Shown piece after piece: positions 1 through 11,363 of a stretch of DNA of 64,000 bases. A program made the position numbers and the translations under genes. How positions within the stretch are numbered: position 1 is the stretch's first letter; every line of letters starts with the position of its first letter. Origin of the DNA: Ctenosaura bakeri (taxonomy: Eukaryota > Chordata > Lepidosauria > Squamata > Iguanidae). The notes beneath the pieces were generated by a model. That model was not told where the DNA came from and searched no databases. It saw only the letters and a list, made by a program, of their open reading frames with translations. Location: assembly GCA_948474755.1 (NCBI GenBank), contig CAOLHI010002137.1, positions 62,001 through 126,000 on the forward strand. The letters are read 5' to 3'.

Positions 1-1424
1 CACTGTTTCCTAAGGTCATTTGTTGTCTTCCATCTTAAATAAAGTTATGACTGAGAAAATAAGAAGGCCTTTCCTGTTATGGTGCTCTTTTTCCTGAAAC
101 ACCTTGCCTTGGGAAATCTGCTCATCTCCTCAATGGAATTGGACATCACCTGAATTTTTGTTTAATTTAGTTTCAACAGGTGTTTGGGATAGATAATGCC
201 TGTTGCTGGCTTCCATTTTGTAACCCTTGCTTTATCTACTTTTTAATGTTTTTTTATTTCATTACATCTTTCTTATATGTTTATTTTTAGATTAGTTTAT
301 AATCTCTTTAAAAATAGTGATGTTAGCTGTCTTGAGTGTTCAGCTTGAAGAAGACAAGAGGGCCTATGTTTCTCTAAAGTTTAGAATCTAAATGAATAAA
401 TAAAATAATGAAATTGACCCAAGCTGCCTCTGGAAGCACTTTTGACTGGAGGACCCTTTTTAAGCACTAAAGCTGGCAAATAAAGCCTTGATCTGAATTG
501 TCTAAAGTTAGGTTGGTAGGGATGATTCTTCTTTACAAGAGAGCTTAATTCTTCTACCTGACACCTCTGCAGCTTTTGTTCAGTTAGATGTCAGTTTTAC
601 TCCCATTAGATCTCACACTCATTTTTTTTGATTATTTAATTACAGGATAATTTTAGAAAATGCTTCAGTCAGGGTATTCCCTGAGTTATGTGATCATACT
701 TAATTAAGAGTTTTTGATTAAGATTAATTAAAATTAAGAATTTCTTAAGAAATGTATTCTGAAGTGCCTCCAATATAGCCATCTGAGAATCGTTCCATCC
801 CTAAAGGGCAGCACTGTACAAAACCTAGACAATGACTTTGCCCTGGAAAGGCTGGAACAAGCAGGCAACCCCCTGCAGTGTTGTAAGATCTAAGAAAAGG
901 TCTCAAGGCCGCTGCTCTAGTAGCTTCTACATGCGGCTTTCAGGAAAGATTTTTCTGTAAAATGAATGCCAAGATATTAAATTCCTGACAGTGTTCAATC
1001 TGGTCACCTCTGATGTTCTATTAAAAATTAGAATGCCTTTTTCTGAACACTATCACTTTTGTTTGAGAATAGTTAATGTTCAGCTTTTCTTTTCTTTTTC
1101 TTTTCTAAAACACACTGAGCTTGGAGAGCAGCCTTCTCAGATCTATGCAATTAAGTGAAATTAAAACCACATCACCAGTGGATGAAAGAACAGAAACCTT
1201 TTTTTGACCCAACCTAGGGTGGGAGAAATTCTGGACCACACAATGTTGGAACTTGGTCATTTAGTTATAAATTGAAAAGTGATGGTGCCAACAGACATTA
1301 CTGTGTTACTCCTTTATTAGTGAGGATAGGATCAGTTAATGAGCCAGAAATACCCACACTTATTCTAGCAGTTGTGTTGGAATAGAGTTTTTTAATTGAA
1401 AACAATAGGTGATTATATTAGTGT
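1..1424. other. AT-rich non-coding DNA
   Basis: No gene or clear repeat recognised. The only compositional feature is a pyrimidine run of tttc/ttttc units near 1,084-1,106. Open frames are short and without family motifs. Confidence 0.6.
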
Positions 1425-1704
1425 CGCCCAGCTCTGCCACAAATCTTTTCTATCAATTGAGTTACAAGCTGCAGCCAAGTTAACAAAAGTGACAAATACA
1501 TGTTTGGTAGAATCAATATCAACTCGTTGTTGGGCTAAATAGAGGCAAACAATGGTCAATAGTTGTTGCCCTTTCCTAAAACCGGCCTGTTCAGTGTGGA
1601 TAGCATGGTTAGAATATGCCGGTCCTCCAGATTAACAGATATTTAATAGATATTTACAATGTAAGCTGGAGCCAATGTCCATTTTCTAAGATCTCAGTCT
1701 TTCC
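1425..1704 (-). pseudogene. Relic of a non-LTR retrotransposon reverse transcriptase
   Basis: Read on the minus strand, about 1,425-1,620 gives an RT core motif EQAGFRKG followed, about 40 residues on, by a region resembling the first catalytic block: FVNLAAACNSIDRKDLW, where the family normally shows F-x-D-L-x-A-A-F-D-S. Both acidic or aromatic signature positions are changed (D to N, and FD to CN), so the copy is dead. The motif set matches the RT of the two larger LINEs at 32.3-36.9 kb and 56.2-58.5 kb, which read DEQAGFREG and DEQAGFRSG at the same place. The frame breaks up on both sides and no 3' tail or target duplication is visible, so the limits are approximate. It could be an old member of the same clade or a related APE-type LINE. 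Confidence 0.6.
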
Positions 1705-4446
1705 TTGGAAACCTTATCTTCTTCAACCTGATGAAAAAGGACTGAATTTCAATTCATTTTTAAGAATCTGGCCTCAAACAGAGCTAAGATTATTACTTTT
1801 AGATCACAAATCCAGCTGGCTCAGCAACTGGTCAAGTTGACCAGGGGGATTCTGGACATTGTTTGTCTCAACTGAATAGGTCATATTGAATCAGGATGTT
1901 TTTTAGTAATTGTTTCAGTGAGTCTACTGTTATTGGAATTAGCAATTGAATTAGCTATTGAACTAGCCTGGGATTTGTGTGCCAAAGTGACTTTCGCAAG
2001 TTTGCCTTGTTTGTTTGTTTTCTCCTTAACTGGTTTATCAATGTCTTTTTAAACTGTTTTTTTTCAATTGTTTAATACTGATTGTGGATTACTAAATTGT
2101 ATTTAGGATCTGAATATACACTACAGTTTTTTGATGGTTGTTTGGTGCTGTAGTTTATATCTGATAGGTTGTAAACTTCTCTGATGACTTCTTTGAATCT
2201 TCCTGTTGGTCACTAATTGTTAAAAAACCATACAAGTTTTTTAAAACAACAACAACAATAGAATAGATGCTCATATTCAATACCAAAATTAATCAAAAGC
2301 TGATTTTCATTGCTTGCCAGCTTTGGTCATCATTGGCACATAAATCACAAATGATATAAATAACACACATCCATTTTCTTGGACTGCACACTGTATAATA
2401 TACTGACATGAGCCATTGAAGCAAAGGTCTTTTGCTTTAGCAACAAATGTTGCTCTTACAATTTGCCTTATGCTTCCTCTTAGTATAATTAATTACCAGT
2501 CATAGTACAGTTCAATTCTGATGCTTTTATAAAATCACATTGACTTGAATTAATGATGCCAGTTACCAATACTCTTGCTGACAATATGCATGAATACCTA
2601 CATAATTAGATGAATAATAATTGGCTGCTTGTAATCGGAAACCAGTTACTTTGTCCTGAAAGGTCAACCAAATCATTGATTGAGGGAAGTGGAATGAATG
2701 ATAAAACATACTGAGATCTTTGGCTGGCACAAACCATGTTTCAAACCAATCATTCTCCTTTCAATTAGACATAGTAAAATACAAGCTGATATCCTATACC
2801 TCTAGACAAGTTGTAAAGTTCTGGTCAGGTCTTCATTCTTACTTTCACAAAAGCTACCTTTTGTATGCTGCACCCTTTCAGCACAATAATATAATGGATG
2901 GTGGAGTGGAGACAACAACAGGGAACTTCCAGCTGTGTGTCTGTAGGGGGATGTGGAGAGATGACATGATATTCAGGATCTCTGGAGGACTATTGGGAAA
3001 GTCATTTCTATTTATCTTGCTGCAGGTACATGGATGGATGCTTTGCAGTGGTTAGAAGGAAGAGGATTTTTTTTTTTTTTTTAGGGTTTTGTTGTGCAAG
3101 GGAGGTAATAAATTCCTCCCTCCACTGGGGTCCAAAGAGAAATAGGTGAGTATTATGCTTGTGTTTGCAGCTGGAAGCCACATCCAATATTCCAAAATTA
3201 TATTCTACTCTATGTGCTGCTGTCTGTATCAGTGTGAAACTCTGGACTGGCTATCTTTCATGGATATGGAATCATGTCCATTTTGCTCCTTGTGGTCACT
3301 ATACTTCAAATTTTTTAAATTCCCCAAAAGATAAGAAAATGGGAAAGAAAAACTGATATATCCTACAAGACAGGAATGGGAGATCTGTTGAATCAATTTC
3401 ATATCCACACTGGATAGGAACATAACATACTTTATAGCAGGAAAAATGCACATGATTCTGTATGTGGGTGTTTCAAATGGATGTATTATTTGAATCATTA
3501 ATGTACACATACACCCCGCCCCAATGACTAAGGCATTCTGTCGAGAATAGAATCCACTCACAAATAATATAGTCCATTAGCTATAGTCTGTTTGGCAGTG
3601 TAATACATATAGTGACTTTAGTGATTGGACTGAAGAGCAATGGATAGAGCGAGCAAGCTTAGCATTCCCAGCCAGCACCTCCCCCCATAAACTCCTTGGG
3701 AATCTGCTGTTATCTATGATAGCTATATTCCAGGGTTCAGTGTCAGGCACTCTTTACCTAACGGCTTTGAAGCCATTCCTACTACATGTCTCATCAATAT
3801 TATGGCAGGGCAGTGGAACTACCTGACACATGCTTATGCACATTTTAGAAATATGCAGTGTTTTGATGTATTTCTCAAATATCCCCATTTTTGAACTCAT
3901 TTTTCCTTTCACAGAATGCATGGTTAGACCAGAAATGTACATTTTCCCAACTAGAAATTGTGTTCCTGTTTCTTTTTTTCCAAAAGGTACATATCTGTAA
4001 ACCAACCAACCAACCTGTGTCTAAGACAGAGGAAATTTTTCATACATCCCTATAGATACAATTTTTCAGTTTTCAATCTTTCTTAGATAACACCAGAGAT
4101 CTTCCCTGCTTGCCACTGATGTGATTGCTGCATACAGAATGAAAAACAAAACAAAATAACCCAGAAATTTCTTAACTTACAAGGATCTGAAATAAATGAA
4201 AAAGTTAACAATAGGCTATATTAGTCTTCACTGCAGATCCCTAAACTTCAAGTGAGAGTTGAAGCATGTCTAGTGGTAACAGGTGATTTCCATCTAGGGG
4301 GCAGTGAATCCATTCTGGATTTTAGTTGAAACTTTAATCTATTCTGAGGATAGAGATTAGCAGTCTGGGTGAATCCTTTAAAGTCTGGTCTGAAACACAG
4401 AGCAGATTTACCATACCACTGATATGGAAGCCATTTTCCTTTTCCC
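1705..4446. other. Non-coding DNA, no recognised element
   Basis: Nothing supported beyond a 16-nt poly-T at about 3,067-3,082. Frames of up to 111 codons here carry no motif and are compatible with chance in AT-rich DNA. Confidence 0.55.
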
Positions 4447-4452
4447 TTTTTT

Positions 4453-4500
<48 letters not shown>

Positions 4501-4547
4501 TTTCTTTTTCTTTTTCTTTTTCTTTTTCTTTTTCTTTTTCTTTTTTT
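4447..4547 (+). repeat. Compound pyrimidine microsatellite (TTTC)n then (TTTTTC)n
   Basis: About 13 units of ttct/tttc up to roughly 4,500 give way abruptly to about eight hexameric units of tttttc up to 4,547. One strand is purely purine, so the tract could adopt triplex-type structure. It produces a false leucine/phenylalanine-rich open frame. Confidence 0.95.
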
Positions 4548-4805
4548 GGTATCTAAGAAAGGTGAATACAGACCCTTCGGTCATGCCATTAACTGATCAG
4601 TGCTTGTCTTTTCCTGTTCACCTTCAATGTGCTCTGAAGGATTATTCAGGATGACCACTTTTGTATAAAAATGATCATTTATAAATATATACTGTGATAG
4701 AAAAAATATTTTTGTGGGGGAAAATATATTCAGAACTGTGTATTAACAGATATTAGAATAGTTAGCTGTTTGGGACTGCAACATAGCTTTGGCATTACTG
4801 GTGTT

Positions 4806-4944
4806 TATTGTTGTCATTTGCCTTCATGTCATTTCTGACATGTCCAAGGTCACCCAGTTGATTTCCATGGCCAAGCCGGGAATCAAACCCTGGCCTTCAA
4901 GGTTGCAGTTCGATTCTCAAACCACTGCAGCACACTGGCTCTCA
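4806..4944 (-). mobile_element. Sauria SINE, internally deleted, minus strand
   Basis: Read on the minus strand it has the SINE head (gagccagtgtgctgcag), the tRNA-like box with ggttcgattcc-type sequence, ccatggaaatcaactgggtgacc, and the tail acttgaaggc homologue ending in caacaa. The middle of the element (gaccctaagg to aggctgagag) is missing. The family is tRNA-derived with a Bov-B LINE-like 3' end. Confidence 0.8.
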
Positions 4945-7900
4945 TATTCCTGTATTTATAGCCCCAAAATGCAATTTTCCCAAGCTCTGTTATGAAAGTA
5001 CTTATTTCAAGATGTTTTAATGCATTTTTTTTAAAAAAAAAAAGTTGCAACTGGTTGCACAAAAGAGTAAGAACCAGTTTATGACACACACACAAAATGA
5101 GCAGGCACTATAAATACAGAGCCATTGAGTTCTAGGTAAGAGGAGGCAGCTGATTGTCCCACGTCACCACAGACAGACATTAGATGAAATTTCCTGAAAA
5201 TAAGAGTAGCTTCCTTTCCATCTTTCCTCATAGTGGTCAGTTGTAAGACATTACATGGACAATCATCCCTTTGCTAAATAAAGATATCTCCAGATGTCTC
5301 TGCTTAATTCTCTTTTTGTCCCTAGTGAATCATAAGCTCTGTCAGATCAGATCAAGTAACTTTACCACATATGGAAGGGTTAAGAGAAACAAACCACTAC
5401 AATTTGGACATATTTTGGCCAGTCAAAGGGAAAAAATCATTTTGATTATTCTTTTTAAAAATTGTGGGACTGATGGCTTCTGAAGGCTTTCGAGCAAAAA
5501 GGCAACCTACAGGTCATGTGGCCAGTGGGCCACACTTGTTCCATCTCTGGGGTAGATGAAACTGAACCCTATTTAAAATTGTGAACTGTAAGATCTTCCT
5601 TCTGTTGACTGTGGGCTTACTGTGTGTCATATTTAGCATAATAAGTCATAGAACTATAGAGATAAATGCCCTGAGAAATCAATGGAATCACTTTGCTTTA
5701 TTGATCACACCAGTTTTAAAGACTGTTTGGAAATAGCCACCCATCTAGACTTATAATGTCAGCTGGCTGGATAGAACATATAAGTCCTGTTCTTAAAGAA
5801 CTATACCAGATTTAAATTAGTTTGGAGCCATCATTACATATATTTCAGCTCTTTAACTTATCAGGGACGGTCCCTAGTTTTTTCTGCTCCATTCAGTATC
5901 ATGCTTCAAAACCATCAGGATATCAGCAGAATTCCAAAACAATTTGGAGCATGCTCTGGAATGTATCAGATGATGACTTTGCCCTATGAAAAAGCACTCG
6001 TGAAAGATGGGGCATCTTGATTTCATCAATCTCCCCCACCCCAAGGTCTGGCCCTAACATTAGGCAGAAGGGGCCAGTTCAAGCAGCAAATATGGGGACA
6101 GGTGACAGAAGCAGCCTTCTTTTTGAATCCTTCAGTAGATTCCATTTGTTGGAAGACAGAGCTCTGTATCCACATGATTGAATTCCCCAAACTAATCTTT
6201 CACCCCTGGGTTCATTGGTGGATATAGTCCCATCACGACTGTTGCAATAAAAATTAATGGACAGTGCAGTTCATTTCCATATGTGTAATGGGGAAAGCAC
6301 TATGTCAGTCCCCCCAGGCAACCAAACACCCCCTCTTCTAACAGTCCCTTTCACAATAGCATACCAACTGTTGTGAATGCTTCTCAAACCCCTGGAATAG
6401 ACACGGGCGCTACAACAAATCATTGAAATTCTGTGCCCTGCCTTGAAAGAGCAGGAGTGCCTCCTGTTAGCATAATGCCACCATTAGTGTTAAGTGCCCA
6501 TCTCCCAGACTGAGAAACATTTTATCCCATATGAAGGTTAATTCTATGCAGACATATAAAGAAATTATAGGTTTCCAAGTAGATCATAGACTCCCAGTTG
6601 GGCTATGTGGGAGTTTATAATCTTGACTTGATGGAATTTGCATGTAAGAATTCTGCCACTATTGATGAAACCTCAGCACCTGCTGAGAAATATTTTTAAA
6701 GATTGGGTAGGACTATTTTATACAAATTTCCACAATATAAAAAGCACTCTTTCTGCCAGTGAATTTTTCAAAGCATGTGCCTTAGAACAAAATGACTGAT
6801 GCTCACAGAAGTGAATTTTAACTAGAGGCTTGATGAATGCTTCTTGAATCATAAACTCTGTCTACTTTCTTCTGAGCTTTGTCAAAGCTGAAGAATGTAT
6901 AAACTTGCCATAGTAAGAATGCCCTGGTGTCATGATACATCTGAAAGAAGAAGCAGAGTAAACCAGCAAAATTTAAAGTGCTAATTTATATTAATCAGAA
7001 AGGATGGCATACTCAAGTGAAAGAAAGCAACTTTCAAAGTGCCTGAGTTATTTGTTATGCCCAACATGTTTCAGAGACCCAATTCCTTCTCTCGGAGCTG
7101 TTAAAATACATAAAGCATGTTAAGTAATAGCACATGTTAAAAATACTTTGCATATAGGAGATTGCAACAATCCATTTTCTTATAACACAAATTACCATAG
7201 TCATACCTCCTAGATTTAATGGATATGTTGTATTCAAGTTTACACTAGAACTATGTGCTGCAAGTTACTAGTACTATTTTAAAAATAAAGACTTATTCAA
7301 TAACACAAATTTTCAAATTCTGTTATTATTATTGATATACTTAAAAATTGATTTATTTGTTGAATTTTTCATGTAATTATATTTATTTTGTCACATTTTA
7401 AAGAAATAAAAAGAAATTGTGACTCAGAAATGCACTGGGTGCCATATATAAGTCAGGACTTTTGACAACTTTTTCTCTCATGCTTTTTTCTTTGAGTGTA
7501 AAGTAGGAATGTGGGTCCTTGCTTATCTCACTCTTAAAAATGAGAATGAAAAATTTGAAAATTGTTTTTCTTGCCTGGTGAGATGATGAGAGCTTTTTGT
7601 ATGTTTTAATGAAGTGTTCATATTTGCGAGACCATTTCTGGTGCAAGTTGCACAAACGATTTTTACACAAACAAGAATTGCTACTGTGTTGTTGTAGGGA
7701 CTTTTAGAAAGCTCTAGATGGGTTATTTTCCTCTTTGTGTTCAATAATCTGGTCCTCCTGTGCTTGCCATGTGCATGCTTTCTTAACAAAGAGAAGAGAA
7801 ACAAATTTTGCACAGGCTCTCATTATGCAAATTGCAGAAACAAGAGAAAGTGTTTGTCATATCAGAAAAAACCAAAACAAAACCATCACTATAGTGATTG

Positions 7901-8135
7901 TAGATTTTTTCAAGAGGTTGTCTTGTCATATTGGGCCACATATTCTTGTCTAGGATGAAAAAATTCTTGAATATTATTTGAATCTATAGTATCAAGTACC
8001 TTCCTTTTTTGGTAGTTTCAGTAGTCAGTGAAAATCAGAAGGCTTTTAGTTGTTTCAAAAACCCAGAAGATCTTCCCCAGAGAATGTAAACTATAGTGTT
8101 CCCGTGCTACTCTCTTCAGATGGAACAATCACTTT
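4945..8135. other. Non-coding DNA, no recognised element
   Basis: A homopolymer junction of T then A lies near 5,026-5,043. Two overlapping minus-strand frames of 90 and 96 codons near 7,400-7,810 have no motif or codon signal that I can see. Nothing else is supported over these 3.2 kb. Confidence 0.55.
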
Positions 8136-8520
8136 GGCCCTTTTTGCATGGCATTTTCCATGCGAAAGGGTCCCTCGAGCATCGCACACATGTGAGGAGT
8201 GGTCCACATGATGCACTCACATTAGTGTGATGCTCCAGGGCCTGGCAGGGACCGCTCACGCACTTTTTCATTTTTGGCTTTAAGCCGAAAATAGTGTGCA
8301 GTCGTGCATCGCTCCAGGGCCCTGCGCACACTTACCTTGCATGCGGAGCCTCGGGAGCTGGGCCAGTCACGCTTCCTGTCCAGTGCAGCCTGGGAAGGTC
8401 CCAAGGTCACTCTCATGTGAGTGGGCGGCAGCTGTGGAGCTGAAGGAACCAGGACATGAGAGCCTCTCTCTGGAGGCTGCTCGTGTGAGCCCCGCGCCCC
8501 AGTAAGGTGCGAAAAGGGTC
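8136..8520. mobile_element. MITE, GGCC-ended, TSD TTT
   Basis: A 385-bp element bounded by imperfect inverted ends GGCCCTTTTTGCA and TGCGAAAAGGGTC, flanked on both sides by TTT (8,133-8,135 and 8,521-8,523). It is GC-rich against AT-rich flanks. Near the middle is a palindrome, ATTTTTGGCTT/AAGCCGAAAAT (8,270-8,292). The same ends and the same central palindrome type occur in the element at 26,432-27,049, so the two are one family. Open frames of 135, 71 and 69 codons inside it are by-products of base composition; no transposase is present. The 3-bp duplication and GG-start resemble PIF/Harbinger MITEs, but the target is not TWA. Confidence 0.8.
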
Positions 8521-10586
8521 TTTGAATTGACAGAAAAGATTTTTTACAAACATGTCTGGCTAGTAAGAAGTCTATCAGGTTCAGAAATTCTAGTCCAACC
8601 ACCTGCCTTTGGATCTCAGCAAGGGTCAAAGATAAGTCTCTCTCTCAGTAATCATTGTTATTTAGACAATAAGCTTAAAGCTTGGATGCCAGCCTTGCTG
8701 GGCAAAAGCATCCTACTGCATCATTGTTTCACTTCATTAGGAGAAACTGGCGTTAGACTATAAAGCAAAGAAAATCCTCCTTTCCAAACATTAACCTACT
8801 CAGTCTCTGCTGCTCTGTCAGAAGGTCTGCCAAGAATTCACAACAAGCATCTTAAAGGAAATGTGATATATACAAATCTGGAAGAGAAAAGGCTGAGGAG
8901 AAAACAGGGGGAAAGGAAAGAAAGAAAGAGAGAGGAGAAAGAGAATTTGACTTAGAGATTATTCTTATCAAAACAGTTTTCTCATTTCAAGATTTCTAGA
9001 GGTACTCCTCCTGAGTAAAGCTGTCTAATTTCCTTTTTGATGTTTTTCCCCAGAGGATGGTTTGTGGTCAAGATGGAAAGAATAGTTGAAGACTCAAGAA
9101 AGAACTGGGGGGGAAATGACATCATCTGGCAGGATTTCCAAAGGATCCCTAGGAGGCCCCAGAGAGTGCCTACACTGGCATGCACTTGTTAAGTCAGGCA
9201 GTCCTCCTCACTAGGCTGCCCCCTTCCACATGCGTGGACATTTCATGAGCCTGGAAGTGGGGGGTCATTGGGAGGAGGTAGCTGATCAAGGCCCATACAT
9301 CATAATCTAGCCAGGAATGAATAAACATCTTTGCTCAGCTGTGCCCCCCTTCTTCCAGTTGCCATGTTGCCATACAGATGGAAGGGGCAAGGTACAATGA
9401 GTCAGGACAATCCCCTAGCACTAACTAGGGTAGCTTTCAATGGGCAAGCCTCCTAAATTGTCTGCTCTCTTTTCCCCTTCTGCCAGTCACTACATGAAGG
9501 GGGGCAGGAAAGAGGTGAATTGGGGAGGGGAGATTTTCTCTCTTCCTTCAAGGCATCTTTCAAAAGTCCACATTTTTGAAAGACATTCATACAATGAGAA
9601 GAAAACTGTTTAAATTACTTCTTCTCCCCAGCAAGAATAAATAATTTAAACAAGCACATCTTTAGTTTGTGGCCACTTTGTTGCAGTTAAATTACTAAAA
9701 GACACTTTGTGATGTCTATTCTGATGCTCATGTTGTGACAACCTGGATGAGGAAGGCATTGCTTCCCCCACCCAACGATTCCCCTAGTCTGCCCTTGTAA
9801 AGGACATGATTACAGATGTTACTGACTTGTGACCAGTAGAGTAGTGCCCTGGCGGGTGTTTTTTGCTTACTCCTTGTAACACATATACTCCTTTAGCCTT
9901 TGGGATGATTTGTATGCCTCACTGCATAAAATTAAAATTTACAACAGAAGGCATCCATCCACTTCTTTGAACAATTTGATCTTACTTGACATTAAAGTGT
10001 ATCATAACTGTCCTGGAGGACAAGCCCTCAGAGACAAGTCATTGCAAACCAAGTCTATTCACATAAAAAGGAATAAGGGAATAAGATGGGGTAAAAAGAA
10101 GGATCGTAGCAGCAACTTTAAGATTAAATGGTGTGTTTTTTTAATTTTCATGTGGTCCATTAGCTACTTGTTGCCTAGAAAACATGAGAAGTCTGCTGAA
10201 AGGAGCGTCACAGGGTTATTCTATCAGTAACAATTAATGACACTCAAAAGTAAGTTAGGAAGGCTTCAGAAGACTGAGCCAGCATAGTGACAAGAAGCAG
10301 TCTTGTGACAAGAAGCCATAAAGTTTCAGAGGTAATTGCTCATGACAAATGTTTGCAAAAAGGCAGTTGGCCAGAGAATTCAATTCATTTGTAAGATATC
10401 CTTGTTGGTGTTTTACTATTAGGTGATTGTTTTAACTGACTGAACAGGAAAGAATAAAAAAAGAAAAGAAAATGATGGTATAACTCCTTTTGACTTCAGC
10501 AGAATTATGAGAGTGAGAGTGCATTGCTTATTAGCATCCTTCTTAAATATCATGCATTCAAACAAATGTATTTGTACAGTGATCAT
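8521..10586. other. Non-coding DNA with a purine tract
   Basis: A GAAAG-rich purine tract lies at about 8,897-8,945. No other element or coding signal is recognised. Confidence 0.5.
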
Positions 10587-10788
10587 GTTGTTGTGTTTGA
10601 GTTTTGAACTAGGACTCTGGGAGACCAGAGTTCAAATCTCCTTTCAGCCATGGAAACTCACTGGGTGACCGTGAGTAAGTCATACTCTCTTGGCCTTAGA
10701 TGAAGGCAATGGCAAACCTCCAATCTTGCCAAGAAAACCCTATGATAGACCTGCCACAAGTCATATTCAGGATACAAAACAACAACAT
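10587..10788 (+). mobile_element. Sauria SINE, plus strand
   Basis: It contains actctgggagaccagagttc (B-box region), the conserved core catggaaactcactgggtgacc, the body gaaggcaatggcaaacc and cttgccaagaaaaccctatg, and a tail ending in acaacaaca. The region between gccacaagtc and the tail is diverged. The tRNA-like head is degraded at its 5' edge. Confidence 0.9.
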
Positions 10789-10958
10789 TCAAGCAAAAAC
10801 ATCAAAAAGAGTGTCATTTTACAGGCAAGACTCGGATTAGACTCCCAGTGATCTAATCTTTTATTGTTGCAAACACAGTCCTTGGTCATTGAGGAATTAC
10901 TATCTCCTTAATTTTTGCTTAATGTGGCAGCGTATCTATAATGTATATGTGTTACCAA

Positions 10959-11363
10959 GGACCATTTCCACACGACAGGGCTCTTGCAAGTTGTCCTGTT
11001 GCAGTTCCGGCAGGGAAGGGAGCATGACAGCAATGTTCCGCTCTGCATGGGATGAGCTCCCTGTAGAAGTAAGCACAATGGCCCAACCTCTTCCTTTCAC
11101 ATCACAGCCAGGCATTTCTCAGGCTGTGCTGGGGAAGGAAGTGTTGCCATTGCACTTTTTGCTCTTCTGCAGGATAGGTAGGTATGGGAGCATCATGTGA
11201 TTGCAGGTGCTAAATGGATTATATCTTTAGCACATACCCTGTGAGCGTGATACATGAGAAGAGGATGGCAGCAGGCCAGAAATGATGTCATATGGAAGCA
11301 TGACCAGCCGACCACTGCCAACCTGTCTCCTTAGCAGGACAGCCCTGTTGTCCAGAAATGGCC
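10959..11363. mobile_element. MITE, GGCC-ended
   Basis: About 405 bp with inverted ends GGACCATTTCCACACGACAG and, inverted at the right, GGCCATTTCTGGACAACAG. Flanks are CAA on the left and TAA on the right, an imperfect 3-bp duplication. Internal sequence (the cttcc...gctgtgctgggga block) recurs in opposite orientation in the element at 30,400-30,810. No coding capacity. Confidence 0.7.

Noticed and set aside
8116..8629. 135-codon frame and others near 8.2-8.6 kb
   Set aside because: They sit in and across a MITE with inverted ends and a TTT duplication.
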